Source of the DNA: Nocardioides luteus
Lineage (GTDB): Bacteria > Actinomycetota > Actinomycetes > Propionibacteriales > Nocardioidaceae
Direction of reading: 5' to 3'
Length of the DNA stretch: 64,000 bases
Assembly (NCBI RefSeq): GCF_015752315.1
Contig: NZ_JADOVJ010000001.1
Coordinates: 682,001 to 746,000, forward strand
In this document: in pieces, positions 8,759 to 16,075 of the stretch
Numbering within the stretch: the first letter of the stretch is position 1
How the letters are laid out: the number at the start of each line of letters is the position of its first letter
The notes under the pieces: generated by a model
What the model was told of the DNA's origin: nothing
Database searches by the model: none
Seen by the model: the letters and a program-made list of their open reading frames with translations, nothing else
Made by a program: the position numbers and the translations under genes

Positions 8759-9604
8759 GTGTCCGATCTCGACCAACGCCTCCACGCTCTCGAAGCGGAT
8801 CTCAGGACTCGGGGGAGCGTGCTGGTCGCCTTCTCCGGTGGTGCCGACAGCGCCTTCCTCCTCGCGGCCGCGACCAGGGCTCTGGGCAGCGCCGACGTCG
8901 CCGCGGCGACCGGCTACTCACACAGCCTGCCGGTCTCCGAGCGGGATCCGGCCGCCGAGTTCGCGAGGAGCCTCGGCGTACGCCTCATCACCCCGCAGAC
9001 CCATGAGATGGAGCGGGAGGGCTACCGGGCCAACGGCACCGACCGGTGCTTCTTCTGCAAGGCCGAGCTGCTCGACACCCTCACCCCGTTGGCCCGCGAG
9101 CTCGGCCTGGCCCACGTCGCGACCGGCACCAACGCCGACGACGCGATCGAGGGGCTCAACGGTCTCCGGCCCGGCATCCGCGCGGCCGCCGAGCGTGGCG
9201 CGATCACCCCGCTCAAGGACGCCGGCCTGACCAAGGCGCAGATCCGTGAGGCATCGCGCCGCTGGGACCTGCCGACCTGGGACAAGCCGGCGGCCGCCTG
9301 CCTCTCCAGCCGGATCGCCTACGGCCTCGAGGTCACCCCGCGACGGCTCGCGCGCGTGGAGCAGGCAGAGCAAGGCGTACGCAGCCTCCTGGCCACCCAC
9401 GGCCACGACGCCGCCCGGGTGGACCTGCGCGTGCGCGACCACGGGGAGAAGGCGACGGTCGAGCTGTCGGCTAACCTCCTGCCTCTCGACCCCGACCATG
9501 CCGACGAGGTGCTCAGGACCGTGACAGACGCAGGATTTCCCGCCGCGGAGATCGACCCGCGGGGCTTTCGCTCCGGATCGATGAACCAGAAGGCCGTGAA
9601 GTGA
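8759..9604 (+). CDS. larE: ATP-dependent sacrificial sulfur transferase LarE-like
   Basis: 281-aa PP-loop ATP pyrophosphatase of the LarE family, which adenylylates and then thiolates the pyridinium dicarboxylate precursor of the nickel-pincer cofactor of LarA-type enzymes. The PP-loop is SGGADS (26-31). The Cys in PAAACLSSR (C181) aligns with the sacrificial cysteine of the lactobacillar enzyme. A CFFC pair (C97, C100) is also present, giving the three-cysteine arrangement of iron-sulfur-type LarE proteins. No larA, larB or larC lies in the window, so its client is unknown. It starts with GTG at a predicted leaderless promoter. Function is inferred by family; other PP-loop sulfur transfer roles remain possible. 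Confidence 0.85.
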   Translation: MSDLDQRLHALEADLRTRGSVLVAFSGGADSAFLLAAATRALGSADVAAATGYSHSLPVSERDPAAEFARSLGVRLITPQTHEMEREGYRANGTDRCFFCKAELLDTLTPLARELGLAHVATGTNADDAIEGLNGLRPGIRAAAERGAITPLKDAGLTKAQIREASRRWDLPTWDKPAAACLSSRIAYGLEVTPRRLARVEQAEQGVRSLLATHGHDAARVDLRVRDHGEKATVELSANLLPLDPDHADEVLRTVTDAGFPAAEIDPRGFRSGSMNQKAVK

Positions 9605-9607
9605 GCG

Positions 9608-9669
9608 AGCGCCAGCGAGCGAGCCACGAGCACAACACGCCGTCTCCTTCGTATTCTCGCGCTTGCGCT
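9608..9669. repeat. REP-like imperfect inverted repeat
   Basis: AGCGCCAGCGAGCGAG (9608-9623) is imperfectly repeated in inverse orientation as CTCGCGCTTGCGCT (9656-9669). The unit resembles the AGCGAGCG-type intergenic repeats common in high-GC actinobacteria. It separates larE from the peptidase gene. Confidence 0.4.
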
Positions 9670-9683
9670 ACGGAGGTGGCGGC

Positions 9684-10391
9684 GTGAGGGAATTCTGGGC
9701 CACGATCACCGCCACCCAGACCGTTCCTGAAGCACCCTGGCTGATCGGCGCCGGGCTCGTCGCCCTGGCACTCGTCGTGTGGCGTACGTCCTGGCGCACC
9801 GTACGCCTCGGCGTCACCGTCGTCCACGAGGCCGGCCACGCGGTGGTGGCGGTCCTGGTGGGACGGCGTCTGGCCGGGATCAAGCTCCACTCCGACACCT
9901 CGGGCGTCACGCTCTCGCGCGGCAAGCCGTCCGGGCCGGGGATGGTGGCGATGCTCGCCGCCGGCTACCTCGCCCCGGCGCTCCTCGGCCTGCTCAGCGC
10001 GACCATGCTCGCCGCCGGCCACGCCCTCGGGCTGCTGTGGCTCCTGGTGGCGGCGATGCTCGTGCTGCTGGTGTGGGTACGCAACGGCTACGGCCTCGTC
10101 GTCCTGCTGGTGCTCGGCGCCGCGCTCGGCGCGATCAGCTGGTACGGCGACGACCGCATCCAGACCGTCGTCGCCACCCTGGTGACGTGGCTGCTCCTGC
10201 TCGCCTCGCCGAGGCCGCTCCTGGAGCTCCTCGGTCGCGGCGAGCGAGGCCGCCGCGGCTCCGACCCCGACCAGCTCGCCGGCCTGACCGGCATCCCGTC
10301 GGTGCTCTGGATCCTCGTCCTGCTGGTCGTGAACATCGCCGGCCTCGTGGTCGGCGTGCAGACCCTGATCCCGGACCTGAGCTGGATCTAG
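9684..10391 (+). CDS. M50-family membrane metallopeptidase
   Basis: 235-aa integral membrane protein with the zinc-protease motif HEAGH at about residues 51-55 in a hydrophobic context (VVHEAGHAVVAVLVG), typical of M50B-like peptidases. Several further hydrophobic segments follow, and hydrophobic helices surround the active site. GTG 9684 was chosen for the GGAGGTGG ribosome-binding site ending about 6 nt upstream; an in-frame ATG at 9663 has none. The substrate is unknown. The last codons lie inside a perfect inverted repeat that continues past the stop. Confidence 0.8.
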   Translation: MREFWATITATQTVPEAPWLIGAGLVALALVVWRTSWRTVRLGVTVVHEAGHAVVAVLVGRRLAGIKLHSDTSGVTLSRGKPSGPGMVAMLAAGYLAPALLGLLSATMLAAGHALGLLWLLVAAMLVLLVWVRNGYGLVVLLVLGAALGAISWYGDDRIQTVVATLVTWLLLLASPRPLLELLGRGERGRRGSDPDQLAGLTGIPSVLWILVLLVVNIAGLVVGVQTLIPDLSWI

Positions 10392-10410
10392 CCGGATCCA
10401 GCTCAGGTCC
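10373..10410. terminator. Stem-loop overlapping the peptidase stop codon
   Basis: A perfect 16-bp stem, core GACCTGAGCTGGATC at 10374-10388 and its complement at 10395-10409 extended by one G-C pair, has a 6-nt loop that contains the TAG stop. It lies between convergent genes and can act on both. There is no U tract. Confidence 0.65.
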
Positions 10411-10416
10411 AGCCGG

Positions 10417-10815
10417 TCAGAGCTCGAACTCGTCGGCGATCTGGCGCAGCGCGGGGGAGACCTTCTTGGCCAGCTCGCGGGTGGGCGGGCGGCCCTGGGC
10501 GTAGCCGTCGCGGATGTCGTCGAGGAGCTTGATGACGTTCTCGACGATCAGCTCCATCTCCTCGGGCTTGCGGCGCTTGGCGGCGCGCTGGCGACCGGAG
10601 ACGGAGGGGGAGCGCTCGAGGACGGTCACCGAGAGCGCCTGCTCGCCGCGGCGCCCCTGGGCGATGCCGAACTCCACCCGGGTGCCGGCCTTCAAGGTCT
10701 TGGCAGCGCCCTCGGGGAGCGCGTCGGCGTGGACGTACACGTCCGGACCGTCGTCCTGCGACAGAAACCCGAAGCCCTTGGTGGCGTCGAACCACTTGAC
10801 CTTGCCAGTAGGCAC
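10417..10815 (-). CDS. Cold-shock domain protein with C-terminal extension
   Basis: 132-aa nucleic-acid-binding protein. Residues 1-67 are a cold-shock OB-fold with the RNP motifs GKVKWFDATKGFGFLSQ and DVYVHADAL. From about 68 onward a basic then helical tail replaces the usual end, as in the larger actinobacterial CspB-type proteins. GTG 10815 gives the standard VPTGKVKWF start and has GAGGAAGGGG upstream. The relative order of this gene, DUF3027, DUF2530 and a MarR gene matches the M. tuberculosis region around cspB. It probably acts as an RNA chaperone or stress regulator. Confidence 0.9.
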   Translation of the reverse strand: MPTGKVKWFDATKGFGFLSQDDGPDVYVHADALPEGAAKTLKAGTRVEFGIAQGRRGEQALSVTVLERSPSVSGRQRAAKRRKPEEMELIVENVIKLLDDIRDGYAQGRPPTRELAKKVSPALRQIADEFEL

Positions 10816-10890
10816 GGCAGCTTGCCCCTTCCTCGCGCATCTGCGCTTCAAACGTACGTCGCCCGGCGACTGTGACGGCCGACGCGGGAG

Positions 10891-10896
10891 AGCCTA
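10891..10896 (-). promoter_or_regulatory. Candidate -10 (TAGGCT) for the cold-shock gene
   Basis: TAGGCT on the minus strand would give a 5' leader of roughly 70 nt. A small hairpin (GTCGCCCGGCGAC, 10858-10870) lies in that leader, in keeping with the long leaders of cold-shock genes. Confidence 0.35.
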
Positions 10897-11003
10897 GTCC
10901 TCAGCGCCCAGCGACGCGTGAGGTATTCCCCTCTCCGGTCGCCTGCTGGCATCGACGGCATCCACGGACGGCTCGGTGTCTCGTCCCTCGTGCGGGTGGG
11001 GCA

Positions 11004-11088
11004 TATACTCCGCCTACCCCTCCATAGATTTGCAAATGATTTCGTACACCATTGGTAATCGAGACCACTTATGACGTAAGTTTACGTC
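11004..11088 (+). promoter_or_regulatory. Conservon 1 control region with two palindromes
   Basis: An AT-rich patch in otherwise GC-rich DNA holds a near-consensus -10 (TATACT, 11004-11009), a perfect 10-bp palindrome ATTTGCAAAT (11028-11037) and an inverted repeat GACGTAA-GT-TTACGTC (11073-11088). Both palindromes lie between the -10 and the kinase gene and could be repressor or activator sites. No known regulator is assigned. Confidence 0.45.
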
Positions 11089-11209
11089 GCCAAAGACTGC
11101 AGACAGGCACGCCCGGGTGCCAGCAGGCTTCGCGGCGGGGGACTGGGGTGTGTGCCACAGACGGCGCATACCTCTCGGGAATGATGTGACATGGCCACGA
11201 GAGGGAGTA

Positions 11210-14200
11210 ATGGCCGAGCCATACGCAAGCACAACCCACCGTCCGGAACGCAAGCCCTGGCAGGGAATTCGAGCGCGTCTGATCTTCGTGCTGCTCATCC
11301 CGACCATCGCGGCGATGGTGTTCGGCGGGTTGAGCATTTCGCGCGCCCTCTCAGCCCAGGCGGAAGCACGCCAGGCCGAGACTGTCGCCCAGGCACTGCC
11401 TGACACCTACAACCTCGCGATCAACATCCTGTTCGAGCGTGACGGTGCGCTCGCGGGTGTTCCCGAGGTCGTCATGCGGCCGCTGCAGCAGACGACCGAC
11501 GAGTCGATCGAGGCCTGGAGCGCCAAGGCGAAGGAGATCGACGCCGGCGACGACAAGGACCTCGAGAACAGCATCGTCGAGATCCAGCAGGCGCTGAACG
11601 GCATCGACGACCTGCGCGCGCAGATCCAGGAACGGGACACCCAGGTCGAGGCCCAGCTGGCCTACACGACCGTGATGAACAACCTCTTCGGGATCTCGGC
11701 GCAGATGCCGACCCTGGAGAACGACGAGGTCTTCTCCAAGATCGCCGCGATCAGCAACGTGCGTCCCGCCTCGGAGGCGATGGGCACCGAGCGCGTGATC
11801 ATGATGGAGGCGCTGAGCAAGAAGGCTGCCGCCGAGAAGAACGGCCAGGTCAACCCCGACGTCCTCACCGACGAGCAGTTCGCGGAGCTCGCCCGTGCCG
11901 AGGCCAAGTGGCGCCTGTCCACGGCCGACTACTACCTCAAGACCTCCGACGAGATCCGCCAGCAGCTCGACGAGCTGACCAACGAGACCACCACCAACGG
12001 CTCGATCGGGGCACCTGCCCACCGGGTCGTCAACCAGGTGATCACCAGCGGCGGCATGGACCGGGTCAAGATGACCCCGGACCAGTACACCGGCGCCAGC
12101 ACGGAGTTCATCCGCGGTCTGCAGAAGATGATCGTCGAGACCGCGCAGGAGATCAGTGACGACGTCGAGCAGATCAAGAAGGACGCGACCCGCGACGCGA
12201 TCGTCATCGGTGTCCTCGTCCTCGGTGTGCTGATCTTCGCCCTCGCCGTCGGTCTGGTCGCCGCCCGCTCGATCCTGTCGCCGCTGAGCCAGCTGCGCCG
12301 CCTGGCCTACAACCTGGCCAACCACGACCTGCCGGAGCGAGTCGCCTACATGAACCAGGCCGACGGCCCGGTCGACACCCATGTGGAACCGCTGGACATC
12401 GCCCGCCGAGACGAGATCGGTGACGTCGCGGACGCGTTCGATGCGGTCCACGTCGAGGCGATCCGGCTGGCGGGCGAGCAGGCCGAGCTGCGTACGAACG
12501 TCGACAAGATGTTCATGAACCTCTCCCGCCGTTCGCAGAGCCTCGTCGAGCGCCAGCTCCAGCTCATCGACCAGCTCGAGGCCAACGAGCAGGACCCCGA
12601 CGACCTCGCGAACCTGTTCCGCCTGGACCACCTCGCGACCCGTATGCGCCGCAACGACGAGTCCCTGCTGGTTCTCGCGGGCGGCGAGATCGGTCACGCT
12701 GCTCGTGGCCCGGTCCCGGTCCTCGACGTGCTCCGTGCCGCGGCCTCCGAGATCGAGCAGTTCGCCCGGGTCGACATCGACTCCGAGGAGAACGCCGAGT
12801 TCGAGGGCGCGATCGCGGGTGACCTCGTGCACCTGCTCGCGGAGCTGATCGAGAACGCCACCAACTTCTCCCCGCCCGACACCGCGGTCACGATCCGCAC
12901 CTTCCGCGCCGGCCCCGCCGCGCCGCTGCTGGTCGAGATCGAGGACCTCGGTATCGGCATGACGCCGGAGGAGCTCGACGCGGCCAACATGAAGCTGCGC
13001 CGCGCGACCGGCCTCGACGCCGACGTCGCCCGGATGATGGGTCTGGTCGTGGTCGCGCGCCTGGCGGCGCGTCACGGCCTCTACATCGAGCTCGTGCCCA
13101 ACCGCCCCCGCGGCGTGGTCGCGCGCGTCGAGATGCCGGTCACCACGATCGTCGGCGCTCACGCCGAGGCCCCGTCGGGTCAGCAGCAGGGCTTCGACGC
13201 CTACGCCTTCCAGCAGGGCGCCTACGGCCAGCAGACCGGTGCCTATCCGGTGGCCGGCGAGCTTCCCTACGAGATGCAGTACGGGATGCCCGCCTACGAC
13301 GCGCAGCCCTACGCCGGTGGCAATCCCTACGACGTGCCCGTCGGTGCGCTCCCGGCACCCGAGGCGCCCGCCGCCTCCGCGGCCGCGCCGCCGGCCCTGC
13401 CGAGCCGTACGCCCGGTGCGTCCAACCACCCCAACCTCTCCAACAACGGCGGTGGCGGCGGCTTCTCGCAGCAGGGCACGAACGGCCACAACGGCTTCGG
13501 CCAGAGCGGACCGCACACGGGCCAGCAGCCTGCCTTCGGCGGCGTTCCGCCGATGCCGGGCGACCCGGGCTTCGAGTCCCCGGCCGCGCGCACGGGCAGC
13601 TTCCCGGCCCAGCCCCAGCAGTACAGCGGCGGCCAGCCGCAGTACGGCGGCGACCCGTTCGGTGGTGACCCGTTCGGCGGCAACCAGCCGTCGCAGCCGG
13701 CGCAGTCGAGCGGACCGCAGCAGAACTTCCTGTCCAACATGCTGCCGGTGCGCAAGGCCGAGGACCTGGCCGCGCGCTTCCCCGACGGCCGCTTCGACCC
13801 GGGCACCGAGACCGGCGACCTTCCTCGCCGCGACCCGGGCGCCCAGGGTGGCAGCCCGTTCGGCACCGACACCGGCGCGTTCCGCACCTTCGAGCGTCCC
13901 GCCGAGCGCACCACGCCGCGTACGCCGCCGCCGGGCTTCGGTCCCGACGACGACCCGTTCGGTCCCGCCGGTGACGCGATCGCCCCGATGAGCCCGATGG
14001 CCCCGGAGCCGACCAACTCGCCGAACCCGCTCGACTCGACCACCGAGGTCCCGATCCTCGACGACGAGGGCAGCTCGATCTTCGACGACCTCCAGTCCGA
14101 GTGGTTCACCCGTCGCCGCCCGCTCGGCGCGCGCCGGGCGATGGAGGCGAAGGGCGGTGACCCGCTGAGCGACCCGCTCGCCGGCCCGGCTGCCGGCCCG

Positions 14201-14596
14201 GCCGCCAAGGCCGGCCAGGGCCCCACGCCCGGCGACGCCGCTGCGCCCGCCCCCGCGGCGGACCGCAGCGAGGCTCCGGTCGTCCAGGACGACGAGCCGA
14301 CCACGCCGGTCAGCTGGTCCTCGCCGGGTGATGAGGGCTGGCGTCGGGCGCAGGAGCTGGAAAAGCTGCAGGAGCAGGAGCCGGCGACGGTCACCCAGGG
14401 TGGCCTCCCGGTGCGTGTCCCGGGTCAGAACCTCATCCCAGGCGCGGCCCCATCGGTCACACCACCGTCATCAGGTCCGCGTAACATGGACGCGCGCCGC
14501 ACCCGTGGCATGTCCAGCTTCCAGAAGGGCGTCAGCCGCGCCCGCAACAACCCCGCTGAGGCGGAAAGCAACCCCGAAGGTGAGGAGCAGCAGTGA
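11210..14596 (+). CDS. Conservon 1 sensor kinase-like protein with NIT domain (CvnA type)
   Basis: 1128-aa membrane sensor. A transmembrane helix near 24-45 leads into an extracytoplasmic nitrate/sulfonate-sensing (NIT-like) helical domain (about 50-320), then a second membrane helix (330-354), HAMP, a dimerisation region (NLSRRSQSLVERQLQLIDQLE) and a HATPase domain. The N-box ELIENATNFSP is near 545 and the G-box EDLGIGM near 578. About 450 residues of Gln/Gly/Pro-rich disordered tail follow. ATG 11210 has GAGGGAG upstream, so it was chosen over GTG 11117. It is the first gene of a four-gene conservon and its stop overlaps the roadblock start (GTGA). In Streptomyces such proteins team with a GTPase module. 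Confidence 0.88.
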   Translation: MAEPYASTTHRPERKPWQGIRARLIFVLLIPTIAAMVFGGLSISRALSAQAEARQAETVAQALPDTYNLAINILFERDGALAGVPEVVMRPLQQTTDESIEAWSAKAKEIDAGDDKDLENSIVEIQQALNGIDDLRAQIQERDTQVEAQLAYTTVMNNLFGISAQMPTLENDEVFSKIAAISNVRPASEAMGTERVIMMEALSKKAAAEKNGQVNPDVLTDEQFAELARAEAKWRLSTADYYLKTSDEIRQQLDELTNETTTNGSIGAPAHRVVNQVITSGGMDRVKMTPDQYTGASTEFIRGLQKMIVETAQEISDDVEQIKKDATRDAIVIGVLVLGVLIFALAVGLVAARSILSPLSQLRRLAYNLANHDLPERVAYMNQADGPVDTHVEPLDIARRDEIGDVADAFDAVHVEAIRLAGEQAELRTNVDKMFMNLSRRSQSLVERQLQLIDQLEANEQDPDDLANLFRLDHLATRMRRNDESLLVLAGGEIGHAARGPVPVLDVLRAAASEIEQFARVDIDSEENAEFEGAIAGDLVHLLAELIENATNFSPPDTAVTIRTFRAGPAAPLLVEIEDLGIGMTPEELDAANMKLRRATGLDADVARMMGLVVVARLAARHGLYIELVPNRPRGVVARVEMPVTTIVGAHAEAPSGQQQGFDAYAFQQGAYGQQTGAYPVAGELPYEMQYGMPAYDAQPYAGGNPYDVPVGALPAPEAPAASAAAPPALPSRTPGASNHPNLSNNGGGGGFSQQGTNGHNGFGQSGPHTGQQPAFGGVPPMPGDPGFESPAARTGSFPAQPQQYSGGQPQYGGDPFGGDPFGGNQPSQPAQSSGPQQNFLSNMLPVRKAEDLAARFPDGRFDPGTETGDLPRRDPGAQGGSPFGTDTGAFRTFERPAERTTPRTPPPGFGPDDDPFGPAGDAIAPMSPMAPEPTNSPNPLDSTTEVPILDDEGSSIFDDLQSEWFTRRRPLGARRAMEAKGGDPLSDPLAGPAAGPAAKAGQGPTPGDAAAPAPAADRSEAPVVQDDEPTTPVSWSSPGDEGWRRAQELEKLQEQEPATVTQGGLPVRVPGQNLIPGAAPSVTPPSSGPRNMDARRTRGMSSFQKGVSRARNNPAEAESNPEGEEQQ

Positions 14597-14987
14597 CAAC
14601 GGCCCCCGCAGGACTGGACTGGCTTGTCGACAGCCTGACCCAGCGCACCCCCGACATCGCTCACGCGATCTTGGTGTCGGCTGATGGCATGCCGATGGCC
14701 AGCTCCGTCGACTTCCCCCGGACCGGGCCGACCAGCTCTCGGCGATCGCCTCCGGTCTCACGAGTCTTACCCAGGGAGCTGCTCGGTGCTTCGCCGCGGG
14801 TAATGTCCAGCAGATGGTCATCGAGATGGACGGTGGCTATCTGGTCCTCATGGCGGTTGGTGAGGGTTCCAGCCTTGCTGCCCTCGCCGCCCCCGACTGC
14901 GATCTGGGACAGGTTGGCTACCAGATGCAGCTGCTGATCTCGCGCGTTGCCACCGCCCTCACCCCCGATACCAGAACCGGCGCCTGA
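14593..14987 (+). pseudogene. Conservon 1 roadblock/LC7 protein, frameshifted (CvnB type)
   Basis: The N-terminal 43 residues are a normal roadblock/LC7 start (GLDWLVDSLTQRTPDIAHA, then [16 protein letters not shown]). The frame then becomes unrelated and stops at 14937. Moving to the -1 frame at 14721 restores a full family C-terminus ([49 protein letters not shown]) ending at TGA 14985-14987. A single missing G in the CCCCCGGACC stretch explains it. The restored length is about 131 aa, close to the family norm. Mutation, a sequencing or assembly error, or recoding are all possible; the first two are likelier. Neighbouring conservon genes are intact. Confidence 0.85.
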
Positions 14988-15014
14988 TGCGCGCCCGAGC
15001 TTAGGACCGAGATC

Positions 15015-15365
15015 GTGAGCAACCACGCCTCCGAACCGCCGCCCCTGGTCAGGCCGTATGCCCTGACTCGAGGCCGCACGCAACCCAAGCGCGTCTTCCC
15101 GATGGAAGCCCTGGTGATCACCGACCGCTACGTGATCGACGGCTACGTCCGGTCGCCAGAGGAGCGGACGATCGCGGAGCTCTGCCGCGAGAGCCGTTCC
15201 GTCGCCGAGGTTGCGGCGCTCATCCGGGTGCCCCTGGGTGTTGCCCGAGTCCTGATCGGTGACCTTGCGGAGCGCGGCGTGGTGCAGGTGCACGCCAGCA
15301 AGGTCCCGGACGCCCCGGACACCGCTCTCCTCGAGCGCGTGCTGTCCGGCCTGAGGAAGCTTTGA
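15015..15365 (+). CDS. Conservon 1 DUF742 protein (CvnC type)
   Basis: 116-aa small cytoplasmic protein of the DUF742 family, third component of conservons. It shows the family opening LVRPYALTRGRTQPK, followed by a winged-helix-like region (TIAELCRESRSVAEVAALI, LGVARVLIGDLAERGVVQVH). In studied conservons this protein associates with the roadblock protein and the GTPase on the kinase-like partner. It starts with GTG 27 nt after the restored roadblock stop and ends 13 nt before the GTPase gene. Confidence 0.9.
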   Translation: MSNHASEPPPLVRPYALTRGRTQPKRVFPMEALVITDRYVIDGYVRSPEERTIAELCRESRSVAEVAALIRVPLGVARVLIGDLAERGVVQVHASKVPDAPDTALLERVLSGLRKL

Positions 15366-15378
15366 CAGGAGTAATGCA

Positions 15379-15957
15379 GTGACCACCGACTCCAAGCAGG
15401 CGACGATGTCTGCGAAGATCGTCATCGCCGGCGGGTTCGGCGTTGGTAAGACGACCTTCGTCGGCTCCGTCTCGGAGATCGTCCCCCTGACGACCGAGGC
15501 CGTGATGACGCAGGCGACCGCCGGCGTCGACGACCTCTCCGCCGTGCCCAACAAGAAGACGACGACCGTCGCGATGGACTTCGGGCGGGTCTCTCTCGAC
15601 TCCGACCTGATCCTCTACCTGTTCGGCACGCCCGGCCAGAACCGCTTCTGGTTCATGTGGGACGACCTGACCCAGGGTGCCATCGGCGCCGTGGTGCTCA
15701 TCGACACCCGTCGACTCGCCGACTCCTTCGGCGCGATCGACTACTTCGAGTCCCGCAACGTGCCGTTCGTCGTGGCCCACAACGTCTTCGGCGCCAACCA
15801 GGCCTACAAGCCGGAGCAGATCCGCGAGGCCCTGGCTCTGCGCCCGGACATCCCGATCGTCACCTGTGACGCCCGCGACCGCCAGTCGACCAAGGCGACG
15901 CTGATCTCGCTCGTCGAGTACGTCCTCTCCATGGTCTCCACGCGCGCGCTCCAGTAG
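15379..15957 (+). CDS. Conservon 1 Ras-like small GTPase (CvnD type)
   Basis: 192-aa ATP/GTP-binding protein of the conservon GTPase family. The G1 loop is GGFGVGKTT (23-31 region) and the G3-like motif is LFGTPGQNRFW. The region where G4 is expected reads AHNVFGANQ, so the Asp that gives guanine specificity is replaced by Gly, unlike its paralogue at 51135 (NLFD). The GTG start has ACAGGAG upstream. It should act as the switch of the conservon complex at the membrane. Confidence 0.9.
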   Translation: MTTDSKQATMSAKIVIAGGFGVGKTTFVGSVSEIVPLTTEAVMTQATAGVDDLSAVPNKKTTTVAMDFGRVSLDSDLILYLFGTPGQNRFWFMWDDLTQGAIGAVVLIDTRRLADSFGAIDYFESRNVPFVVAHNVFGANQAYKPEQIREALALRPDIPIVTCDARDRQSTKATLISLVEYVLSMVSTRALQ

Positions 15958-15970
15958 CCGAGCGTCACCC

Positions 15971-16011
15971 GACGCCCGCCGTAGCCACGCTCCGGCGGGT
16001 GTCGGCGTTTT
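15971..16011 (+). terminator. Rho-independent terminator after conservon 1
   Basis: GACGCCCGCCG (15971-15981) pairs with CGGCGGGTGTC (15993-16003), with one G-U pair and an 11-nt loop. A TTTT run follows at 16008-16011. It closes the conservon operon. Confidence 0.75.
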
Positions 16012-16075
16012 GATGAGATCTCAATGGCTGCCGTGACTGTGCAGTAGCGGCGTGGGTCTGGGAGGATGACGCGTT

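Noticed and set aside
11117..11209. Longer start (GTG 11117) of the conservon 1 kinase
   Set aside because: The ATG at 11210 has a good GAGGGAG ribosome-binding site; the extension lacks family character.
11351..13516. 721-codon antisense ORF within the conservon 1 kinase gene
   Set aside because: It mirrors the codon pattern of the real gene; long antisense frames are common in high-GC DNA.
14712..14724. Programmed -1 frameshift in the roadblock gene
   Set aside because: A C-run is present but there is no clear slippery heptamer or downstream structure, and the paralogue needs none. A single-base loss is simpler; not fully excluded.
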